A stretch of 5,394 nt of DNA from Clostridia bacterium (GTDB taxonomy: Bacteria > Bacillota > Clostridia > Christensenellales > Aristaeellaceae), in contig WRFT01000134.1 of the NCBI GenBank assembly GCA_009776385.1, positions 1 through 5,394 on the forward strand, read 5' to 3'. A program made the position numbers and the translations under genes. Positions within the stretch are counted from its first letter, which is position 1. Each line of letters opens with the position of its first letter. Below, piece by piece: positions 1 through 5,394 of the stretch. The notes beneath the pieces were generated by a model. It was not told where the DNA came from, ran no database searches, and saw nothing but the letters and a program-made list of their open reading frames with translations.

Positions 1-1272
1 AATCTTGGCGCAATAATGGGCGTTACTTGCGGCACGGAAGGCATAGACTATTACAAATGGCGTAAGCCCGTTAACGATTTCCTTGCCACCGCCAGTACGA
101 TGGGCAGTATGAACATCATGGATATCCCCTTCGGCGCGGCCTATATTGCCAAGATGGCCTGTCGGGTAGCCGGTGAGGAACTGCCGGAACCGTGGGACAT
201 GCTAATTAACCAACGCATAGACAGCTGCCATTTTGAGTTCCCGGGCTCCACCCATGCCATGGAGGTGCGCCGGGAAGACCCGAAGGCCGACTGCCAGGCC
301 GCCCTGACCAACTCGCGGGAGGAAGCCGCAACGGGCAAACGCTCGCTGAAAGTGCATGTCAAGCTGCCCTACCATACCAAAGAGAGCGTGTATGTCTTTA
401 AGCGGACCCACTTGTTCCGCCATGATTTTGACGCCAATGGCTATGGGGTTAGTTTTTCGCCCCTATTGTATCCGGGGCAGACCATCCGAGGCAGCGTGCT
501 CATTCCCACATACGGCAGCGACTGCCGGGTTCGTTTATACGCAAAAGACGCGGCGACGGGTAACGTTTTATTGGGAGACCTCCACGAACCCACAAAAGGG
601 GAATGGGCGGCTTTATCCTTTACGATCCCCGACGCGGAGCTGATTCAGGAGGCCGGTTTCGCCTTTGAAATGCAAGGAAAAACCAACCAGCCGGAATCGC
701 TTGTCTGTTTTATTGACGATTTTTACTTCGAAGGCCAACCGAATTACAAGGTTACTTTAACCGGGCTAAAAGAAGCCAAGCGCGGTGAAACACAGCAAAC
801 GCTCAGCCAGTTTACCGTGATGAAAGGCCTGTGCTTTATTGAGGATGATATGCTGAACCTGTCCTGCGCGGATTACGCCGAAATGTATACCGGCCGCCAT
901 GACTGGAAGGATTATACCGCCGGCTTCGTGCTGCAGCCCGTCATGGGACATGATCATTACGTCAACATTCGGGTACAGGGCGCCATGCGTTCGTATGCCG
1001 CGGGCTTCTCCTTTGTTGGGGGCGGCAAGCTGCGTTTAATGAAGAACGAGTCCGGCAAATACCGTGTTTTGTGCGAAACAGACTTCGCCTGGGAAAAGGG
1101 ACATGCGTATACCCTCACCATACGGGCTCAGGGGAACCGCTTTACCGTATGGGTTGACGGCGTGGAATGCATCACTTTTACCGATGAAACGCGCCCCTAT
1201 CTGACGGGCGCCATCGGGCTTTCCGTGCAAAACGGCAGCCGCTGCGGTTATCGCGGCATCACCATCGCGTAA
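1..1272 (+). CDS. ADP-ribosylglycohydrolase-family protein, C-terminal part, with two lectin-like domains (5' truncated)
   Basis: The frame is open from base 1 (Asn-Leu-Gly-Ala-Ile-Met-Gly), so the ATG at 16 is an internal Met and the gene begins upstream. About 423 residues are visible. Residues 1 to about 68 resemble the last helices of the ARH/DraG fold: NLGAIMG fits the small-residue helix that follows the metal-binding Asp-x-Asp motif, which would lie just outside the window. Family members remove ADP-ribose or related ribosyl groups using Mg. Residues about 70-245 look like a galactose-binding-fold, CBM-type beta-sandwich (ATGKRSLKV, later PGQTIRGSVLIP and CFIDDFYFEG). Residues about 270-423 look like a concanavalin/LamG-type domain (NRFTVWVDGV, then PYLTGAIGLSVQNGSR). 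The coupled downstream ribokinase-like gene suggests sugar or nucleoside-derived glycoside metabolism. The ARH assignment rests on a short tail and is moderately sure; the beta-domain assignments are by pattern only. Whether the protein is secreted cannot be judged without its N-terminus. Confidence 0.72.
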   Translation, partial: NLGAIMGVTCGTEGIDYYKWRKPVNDFLATASTMGSMNIMDIPFGAAYIAKMACRVAGEELPEPWDMLINQRIDSCHFEFPGSTHAMEVRREDPKADCQAALTNSREEAATGKRSLKVHVKLPYHTKESVYVFKRTHLFRHDFDANGYGVSFSPLLYPGQTIRGSVLIPTYGSDCRVRLYAKDAATGNVLLGDLHEPTKGEWAALSFTIPDAELIQEAGFAFEMQGKTNQPESLVCFIDDFYFEGQPNYKVTLTGLKEAKRGETQQTLSQFTVMKGLCFIEDDMLNLSCADYAEMYTGRHDWKDYTAGFVLQPVMGHDHYVNIRVQGAMRSYAAGFSFVGGGKLRLMKNESGKYRVLCETDFAWEKGHAYTLTIRAQGNRFTVWVDGVECITFTDETRPYLTGAIGLSVQNGSRCGYRGITIA

Positions 1273-1276
1273 GGGG
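1271..1276 (+). promoter_or_regulatory. Ribosome-binding site that sets the kinase start
   Basis: AAGGGG begins inside the TAA stop of the upstream hydrolase. It lies 9 bases before the ATG at 1286 but only 3 bases before the in-frame GTG at 1280, so the ATG is the better start. Overlap with the upstream stop codon implies translational coupling of the two genes. Confidence 0.7.
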
Positions 1277-1285
1277 AATGTGTTT

Positions 1286-2185
1286 ATGCCGCGGGTTTTG
1301 AACATCGGGTCTTTGAACATCGATTATGTCTACGCCGTTCCGCATTTCGCGCGGGCGGGCGAGACGCTATCGTCCACCTCCCGCCAAATTTTCCCGGGCG
1401 GCAAAGGGCTTAACCAATCCATTGCCGTGGCGCGCGCCGGAGGCGAGGTGACCCACGCGGGCATGGTAGGCGATGACGGTGATTATTTGATAAAGCAGTT
1501 AAGAGACGCGGGCGTAGACACCGGTTTGGTCGTTCAAAGCAGCCATCCCACCGGCCACACCATGATACAGGTCACACCGGAGGGGGAAAACAGCATCATA
1601 TTGTATCCGGGCGCCAATCACCAACTAGACGAGGCCTTTATCGACAGGGCTTTGGCCTCTTTCGGCAAGGGCGATGTGCTGATACTGCAAAACGAGGTGA
1701 GCCGCATCGCCTATGCCATGCAATCGGCCAAGGCCAAGGGGATGATTGTTGCCTTTAACCCCTCGCCTTTTTCGCCGGATATCCTGCGTTATCCGTTAGG
1801 CCTGGTGGATTGGTGGCTGCTTAACGAAATCGAGGGCGGCCTGCTGACGGGGCAGGCCGATCCGGATGCCATCCTCAACACCATGGGAACCTTGTACGCG
1901 GGCAGCGTTATTATACTGACTCTCGGCAAAGAGGGCGTCCTGTGCCGCTTCGGGCCAAACACCTACCGGCACGGCTGCTACCGGACCCATGTACAGGATA
2001 CCACGGCGGCGGGCGATACGTTCACCGGATACTATATCAACGCCGTCATCAAGGGCAAGGGCATTCAAGACGCCCTGCGGCTGGCTTCCATTGCCGCCTC
2101 CGTCTCCGTTTCCAGGAAGGGCGCTTCCGTGTCCATACCTCATTGGGATGAAGTGGTAAACGGAACGCATGTACCGCTAGCCTGA
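1286..2185 (+). CDS. Ribokinase-like PfkB-family carbohydrate kinase
   Basis: A complete 299-residue protein, a normal length for ribokinases (about 300). It should transfer phosphate from ATP to the primary hydroxyl of a sugar such as ribose in the cytoplasm. Visible family marks in order: the N-terminal strand NIGSLNID (residues 6-13) with PHFARAGET (19-27), the sugar-contacting PfkB signature 1 GGKGLNQ (38-44), an NPSPF segment, and the C-terminal signature DTTAAGDTFTG (238-248). In that signature Asp244 is the predicted catalytic base and Ala-Ala-Gly the anion hole. The first motif has Leu where ribokinase usually has Ala (GGKGANQ). The gene follows the ARH-family gene by 13 bases, so the two are probably co-transcribed and the kinase may act on the sugar the hydrolase releases. 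The PfkB assignment is very safe. Ribose as substrate is only likely; other pentoses, nucleosides or pseudouridine are possible in this family. Confidence 0.92.
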   Translation: MPRVLNIGSLNIDYVYAVPHFARAGETLSSTSRQIFPGGKGLNQSIAVARAGGEVTHAGMVGDDGDYLIKQLRDAGVDTGLVVQSSHPTGHTMIQVTPEGENSIILYPGANHQLDEAFIDRALASFGKGDVLILQNEVSRIAYAMQSAKAKGMIVAFNPSPFSPDILRYPLGLVDWWLLNEIEGGLLTGQADPDAILNTMGTLYAGSVIILTLGKEGVLCRFGPNTYRHGCYRTHVQDTTAAGDTFTGYYINAVIKGKGIQDALRLASIAASVSVSRKGASVSIPHWDEVVNGTHVPLA

Positions 2186-2214
2186 CTATATGCTGCAATG
2201 GTTAGCCGATTTTT
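2174..2214 (+). terminator. Weak candidate intrinsic terminator at the convergent gene ends
   Basis: CCGCTAGCC (2174-2182) can pair with GGTTAGCCG (2200-2208) over nine positions with one mismatch and one G-U pair. A 17-base loop separates the arms, and ATTTTT (2209-2214) follows. The structure spans the kinase stop codon and the stop codon of the opposing gene. The large loop and short T-run make it a weak prediction; the position is right for ending the plus-strand operon. Confidence 0.35.
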
Positions 2215-3158
2215 CCGTACGCGGCCACTTCGTCTTCTAAAATTCTGATATTGTTCGGCGGAAAATTCAAGCCCTGATCGGGGCAGCAGATGTATCCGCC
2301 GTCTTTGCCCAACAGGTCTATGCGGCGGCGCACCAGGCCTCGTATTTCTTCTTCCGTGCCGCCGTACACCACATCGCTGTTGACCGCGCCTTCCAAAATG
2401 AGCTTGCCCTTGGCGCGTTTATGTACGCTTTCAAGGTCATTCGCGCTGGCCTGGACGGGGTTTAGAATGTTAACCCCCAGCTTGATGAAGGTATCCAGCA
2501 GCGGCTCGATATACCCGCAGGAATGAAAGTTGATCACGACATTTTTGTCTTTATAAAAATCGAATATGCGTTCATACTCCGGCAGAAGAAACGTGTTGAA
2601 CGTGTCCATGCCCATCAGCAATGAGGTCTGCGTGCCCAAGTCGTCGCCCATCGCGATAATCTTGCAGCCGGCCTTGATGTTGTGTTCGGCAAGCGCCAGC
2701 TGAAAATCCATAATACGCCGGAAAAGCTTTTTGACAAGCGCGGGTTCCGTGTACAGATAGACCATCAGGTTTTCCATGCCGACCAGAAAATACGCCTTTT
2801 CCCATATCAGGTTGTTATGCGCGCCGCTGATTAATAAACCTTCGGCTTGACCCGCCCGCTCGTAGAGCCTTGCTGTGTATTTCGAATCATTCAAATCGGG
2901 GAAGGCATAATCGTCGAGTTGGGTCAAATCGGCCAGCGGGCAATGAACGGGAAAGCCCATCACGCCGTTAAACTCCTTTTTCCAGGTGACGCCCCAAACG
3001 TCGGTCCAAACGGTACCCACCGGGCTGCTGTGGCTTTGCCCCTGAAAGTTTTCATGATACGCGCCCAAATACGCCGCGTGATGGTCGGGCGTCCGCCACG
3101 GTATAAACTCCGGCTTGCCAAACGTTACCAATTGATAGAAATTTTCTATTTCGGTCAT
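2202..3158 (-). CDS. Uroporphyrinogen-decarboxylase-fold (URO-D/MtaA-like) protein, probably a methyltransferase-type paralogue
   Basis: A complete 318-residue protein. The start ATG (3158-3156) has GGAAAGGA upstream at good spacing. Family features in order: GDDLGTQTSLLM (171-182), HSCG (212-215) at the end of a hydrophobic strand, LNPVQ (232-236), and GGYICCPDQGL (287-297). His212, Cys214 and Cys291 or Cys292 match the His-x-Cys...Cys zinc pattern known in the MtaA/MtbA/CmuA corrinoid methyltransferase branch, where the zinc activates a thiol acceptor. The N-terminal RQAGRY-type arginine signature of HemE is absent, and true HemE is usually about 340-350 residues, so a role in haem synthesis is unlikely. 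No corrinoid protein or methyltransferase partner is visible nearby, so the substrate is unknown. The gene converges on the kinase with 16 bases between stops and is preceded on its own strand by hsdR. The fold is sure; the reaction is an inference. Confidence 0.87.
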   Translation of the reverse strand: MTEIENFYQLVTFGKPEFIPWRTPDHHAAYLGAYHENFQGQSHSSPVGTVWTDVWGVTWKKEFNGVMGFPVHCPLADLTQLDDYAFPDLNDSKYTARLYERAGQAEGLLISGAHNNLIWEKAYFLVGMENLMVYLYTEPALVKKLFRRIMDFQLALAEHNIKAGCKIIAMGDDLGTQTSLLMGMDTFNTFLLPEYERIFDFYKDKNVVINFHSCGYIEPLLDTFIKLGVNILNPVQASANDLESVHKRAKGKLILEGAVNSDVVYGGTEEEIRGLVRRRIDLLGKDGGYICCPDQGLNFPPNNIRILEDEVAAYGKIG

Positions 3159-3165
3159 TATGTAT

Positions 3166-3173
3166 TCCTTTCC
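3166..3173 (-). promoter_or_regulatory. Ribosome-binding site of the URO-D-like gene
   Basis: Reading on the minus strand, GGAAAGGA ends 7 bases before the ATG at 3158. This strong purine-rich site supports the chosen start; no better upstream in-frame start with its own site was seen. Confidence 0.7.
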
Positions 3174-3188
3174 GTGTTGCCTTTATAC

Positions 3189-3212
3189 ATGCCTGACCCA
3201 CAGTATAGGCAT
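3189..3212. repeat. Inverted repeat over the -10 region, possible operator
   Basis: ATGCCT (3189-3194) and AGGCAT (3207-3212) are perfect inverted copies separated by 12 bases. They flank and partly overlap the -10 box and the expected transcription start of the URO-D-like gene, which is where a dimeric repressor would block initiation. Six-base arms can arise by chance, so this is suggestive only. Confidence 0.3.
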
Positions 3213-3230
3213 TTATCCGTGTGTGTACAA
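3202..3230 (-). promoter_or_regulatory. Candidate sigma-A promoter for the URO-D-like gene
   Basis: On the minus strand, TTGTAC (3230-3225) and TATACT (3207-3202) are separated by exactly 17 bases. The -10 box matches the consensus at five of six positions; the -35 matches at three (TTG). A run of seven A residues (3239-3233) just upstream of the -35 box resembles an UP element. Initiation near 3195 would give a leader of roughly 36 bases containing the ribosome-binding site. This would make the gene independent of hsdR transcription. Confidence 0.5.
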
Positions 3231-3271
3231 CATTTTTTTGATGTGGCGACTTCCTCGCTTATTCTGCTTCT

Positions 3272-5394
3272 TTACGCAACGCGGGCATTCGCGTTTATCG
3301 TATTGATAACCGTCCGAATGCCTTCCCAAACGGTTAAGTTCGTGAATATCTCAACCATGCTGCCCCTATCGGTAAACGGCGCGCTCTGCATGACGGATAA
3401 ATCCTTCATGATGCCGTTGCGGACCACATATTCTACGATTTGGTTCACAAAGTAAATCTGACGGCTGTCCAGTTCGGATTCATTTAAATAGTCAGCAAAC
3501 GCCGTTTTGGCGGCGTTCATATCCAACCCGACAATTTCACGGACGAATTCTCCGATCGGTTTAGACCCTATTGCGGCATCGTAATCCGCTTTGGTTCCCA
3601 CTTCGCTCCACAGAATTTTTTCTAAGGCCTTCATATCCTCCCCTGTCGGCGGCACATTCTTTTTCAGCTTTGCAATAACGATATGATCTAGATTTTGACG
3701 GATATAGAACTCGGCTTTCGCCTTGTAGTTTTTCAAATCGTCATTATCCAACTCGGAATCTTTAAACTCAAGCGACAAGATATCATCGTCAAAATTGACC
3801 GTGTATTTTACTTGCCCCCGCGGAATATATTTCATTAAATGACGAAGATTGACCCTGATGTTTTCCAGTTCTTTCATACCGGCTGTTTCCAAATAGTTTG
3901 TGTGAAGCATTTTGTGAATCAAATCCGACTGCGCCATAATTTCGGGTATGTTGGCGATACCGGCTATGATACTGACTTTCTTTAGTAAATCATTCCGCGC
4001 GCGGGTGTATTTTTTACCCTCGATATACGCAAGCTCGATACCGTACATCAACGCGTCAAAACGCACGGCGTTCGCGTCATCGTCGTCGGGGAGTATCAGC
4101 GGGGCGAGTTCCTCCTTTATAGTCAGTGTGTCTTCGTATGTCAGCGATATATAATTTTCCGGCGCGGAATACATGTCCACATGTTTTAAATGCTGGCGCA
4201 CCGCAAAGTTATCGCGGTTAAGCTCCTTGACTTTGGCGGCCATGTCCTGCACCAAGCCGTCGCGAAACGCGATGAGTTCTTCCGTTTGATACTCTATGCT
4301 TTGCAGCTTGAGCGCGAGCTGCGCTTTTAGATGGAAAACCGCGCTTTGCAGCGCTAACACCGCGGGGACTTCGGAGCGGTTGCCTTCCCTGAAAAACTCA
4401 AAGTTGCCGCAAAAATCGAAGATATAGAACTGCTTTTTATCCTCGCCGTCCAGCAGTTCCGGGCAAAGGCGCGTGCCGCGCCCGATCATTTGCCAAAATT
4501 TCGCCTTACTCATGACTTTTTTGAAAAACACCAGGTTTAAAATTTCCGGAATATCAATTCCGGTATCCAGCATATCCACCGAAATGGCGATGCACGGCAA
4601 TTTATCAGGCTCGGAAAACTCATCAATCGCGCTTTGCGCGTATGTCATGTAGTTATCAATGACTTTTGTGTAACCCGGCAAATTTGGGTATTCTTTTCCG
4701 AACAACTCGTGTATCTTTTCGGCGTGCAAATGGTTTTTAGCAAAAATGATGGTCTTTCCCATCTTTTCGCCGTATCCGACACGAAGCCCATGGGTCATGA
4801 GGGTGTTGATCACTTTTTTAATGGTGTCTTCGTTAAAAATCCAATCGTTAAGGGCGGACGAGTTGATTCTTTCGGGCAAGGCGCCGTCTTCATCGGTAAA
4901 GGTATCTTCATAAACGGCCTTATCCTCTTGGGATAATTCCTCATATAAAATGCCCTGCTCTATAAATTTGAGCTTTGTTTCAACCGAAACAAAATCCACC
5001 AGGTATTCGTCCTTAACCGCTTGAGCCAACTCATAGCCATAGGTGGGAACGCCGTTTTCCAAATCAAAAACATCATAGGTGTTCTTATCAATTTCATCCT
5101 TCGGCGTGGCGGTCAGCCCAACCAGTTTAGCATCGAAGTAATTAAAAATATCGCGGTACTTGTTGTATATGGAGCGGTGCGCCTCATCGCATATCAGCAA
5201 GTCGAAATGACCACAGGTGAACAGCTTGCCCTGCTCATCCATAGCCGTGTCGATGCAGTTCATCATGGTTTGATAGGTTGAAAAAACGCAGTGCGCGCCA
5301 TAATTATCTTTTTCCTCGCACAGATTTGTCACAGACAGGTTCGGCAAATGGTTGACGAAAGCCCGTTTTGCCTGTGTGACCAATGAGTTGCGGT
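3272..5394 (-). CDS. hsdR: Type I restriction enzyme R subunit, EcoEI-type HsdR (5' truncated)
   Basis: The frame is open to the window edge (minus strand, ...RNSLVTQAKRAF), so the N-terminus lies beyond 5394. About 706 residues are visible. HsdR is the ATP-driven translocating and cutting subunit that acts with HsdM and HsdS on unmodified foreign DNA. Numbered from the TTG at 5383: the motif Ia region is at the start (RNSLVTQAKRAF, usually RNALV in relatives), FSTYQTM is at 34-40, the DEAH box is at 66-69 (bases 5177-5188), and motif III TATP is at 91-94. Motif IV KTIIFAKN is at 210-217, motif V ISVDMLDTGIDIP at 267-279, and motif VI QMIGRGTRL at 298-306 (bases 4466-4492). The C-terminal stretch from about 611 (GEFVREIVGLD, FADYL, QIYFVNQIVEYV) matches the EcoEI R C-terminal domain. 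The Walker A motif and PD-(D/E)xK nuclease domain should lie in the missing roughly 200-280 residues. No frameshift or stop interrupts the visible part. hsdM and hsdS are not in the window; they would be expected upstream, past base 5394. The gene is more AT-rich than the left-hand genes. Confidence 0.95.
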   Translation of the reverse strand, partial: RNSLVTQAKRAFVNHLPNLSVTNLCEEKDNYGAHCVFSTYQTMMNCIDTAMDEQGKLFTCGHFDLLICDEAHRSIYNKYRDIFNYFDAKLVGLTATPKDEIDKNTYDVFDLENGVPTYGYELAQAVKDEYLVDFVSVETKLKFIEQGILYEELSQEDKAVYEDTFTDEDGALPERINSSALNDWIFNEDTIKKVINTLMTHGLRVGYGEKMGKTIIFAKNHLHAEKIHELFGKEYPNLPGYTKVIDNYMTYAQSAIDEFSEPDKLPCIAISVDMLDTGIDIPEILNLVFFKKVMSKAKFWQMIGRGTRLCPELLDGEDKKQFYIFDFCGNFEFFREGNRSEVPAVLALQSAVFHLKAQLALKLQSIEYQTEELIAFRDGLVQDMAAKVKELNRDNFAVRQHLKHVDMYSAPENYISLTYEDTLTIKEELAPLILPDDDDANAVRFDALMYGIELAYIEGKKYTRARNDLLKKVSIIAGIANIPEIMAQSDLIHKMLHTNYLETAGMKELENIRVNLRHLMKYIPRGQVKYTVNFDDDILSLEFKDSELDNDDLKNYKAKAEFYIRQNLDHIVIAKLKKNVPPTGEDMKALEKILWSEVGTKADYDAAIGSKPIGEFVREIVGLDMNAAKTAFADYLNESELDSRQIYFVNQIVEYVVRNGIMKDLSVMQSAPFTDRGSMVEIFTNLTVWEGIRTVINTINANARVA

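Noticed and set aside
16..18. ATG at 16 as the start of the first gene
   Set aside because: The frame is open to base 1, no ribosome-binding site precedes it, and the residues before and after it look like the middle of an ARH-family domain.
1280..1282. GTG at 1280 as the kinase start
   Set aside because: It sits only 3 bases from AAGGGG. The ATG at 1286 has proper spacing and starts directly at the usual ribokinase N-terminus.
1796..2170. 124-residue minus-strand open frame inside the kinase gene
   Set aside because: It is a shadow of the well-supported kinase reading frame, with no family resemblance.
3215..3240. T-run (3233-3239) as a plus-strand terminator
   Set aside because: No stable GC-rich hairpin precedes it and no plus-strand gene ends there. 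It reads better as the A-tract upstream of the minus-strand promoter.
3159..3271. Intrinsic terminator for hsdR in the gap after its stop
   Set aside because: No stem-loop followed by a T-run was found on the minus strand; the run there is of A residues.
2847..3455. 202-residue plus-strand open frame
   Set aside because: It lies antisense to the URO-D-like gene, the promoter gap and the end of hsdR. It shows no recognisable domain and has no convincing ribosome-binding site.
5381..5383. TTG on the minus strand as the hsdR start
   Set aside because: The Leu is in the conserved RNSLV helicase segment (RNALV in relatives) and the frame continues to the window edge, so the gene is truncated here.

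Overview
The window looks like chromosomal DNA from a Gram-positive anaerobe of the Clostridia type. I infer this from the strong AGGGG/AAAGGA ribosome-binding sites, the clostridial-looking PfkB kinase and uroporphyrinogen-decarboxylase-like protein, and the moderate GC content. The genus cannot be named from sequence alone. Four protein-coding genes fill almost the whole window. Two run off its edges: the first lacks its 5' end at base 1 and the last lacks its 5' end at base 5394. No RNA gene, insertion sequence, CRISPR array or long repeat was seen.

Left part, plus strand (1-2185): the C-terminal part of an ADP-ribosylglycohydrolase (ARH/DraG)-family protein carries two beta-rich, lectin-like domains. 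It is followed 13 bases later by a complete ribokinase-like PfkB sugar kinase. The kinase ribosome-binding site abuts the hydrolase stop codon, so the pair is almost certainly one operon. A working inference is that the hydrolase cleaves a ribosyl (or similar) glycoside and the kinase phosphorylates the released sugar. A weak stem-loop with a T-run at the end of the kinase gene may terminate this transcript.

Middle, minus strand (2202-3158): a uroporphyrinogen-decarboxylase-fold protein converges on the kinase, with 16 bases between the stop codons. It has the His-x-Cys ... Cys zinc pattern of the MtaA/MtbA/CmuA methyltransferase branch and lacks the N-terminal arginine signature of true HemE. 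It is therefore probably not a haem-biosynthesis enzyme. It has its own candidate promoter, with a 6-bp inverted repeat over the -10 box, in the 113-bp gap before it.

Right part, minus strand (3272-5394): most of an EcoEI-type HsdR, the motor/nuclease subunit of a type I restriction-modification system, with helicase motifs Ia to VI and the EcoEI-type C-terminal domain. The nuclease domain and Walker A motif should lie just outside the window. Sampled rows of this gene are clearly more AT-rich than the left genes, which suggests the defence locus was acquired separately from the sugar-metabolism genes beside it.

No clearly new system is proven here. The most unusual items are the ARH-lectin fusion coupled to a PfkB kinase and the divergent URO-D-like protein with its putative operator.
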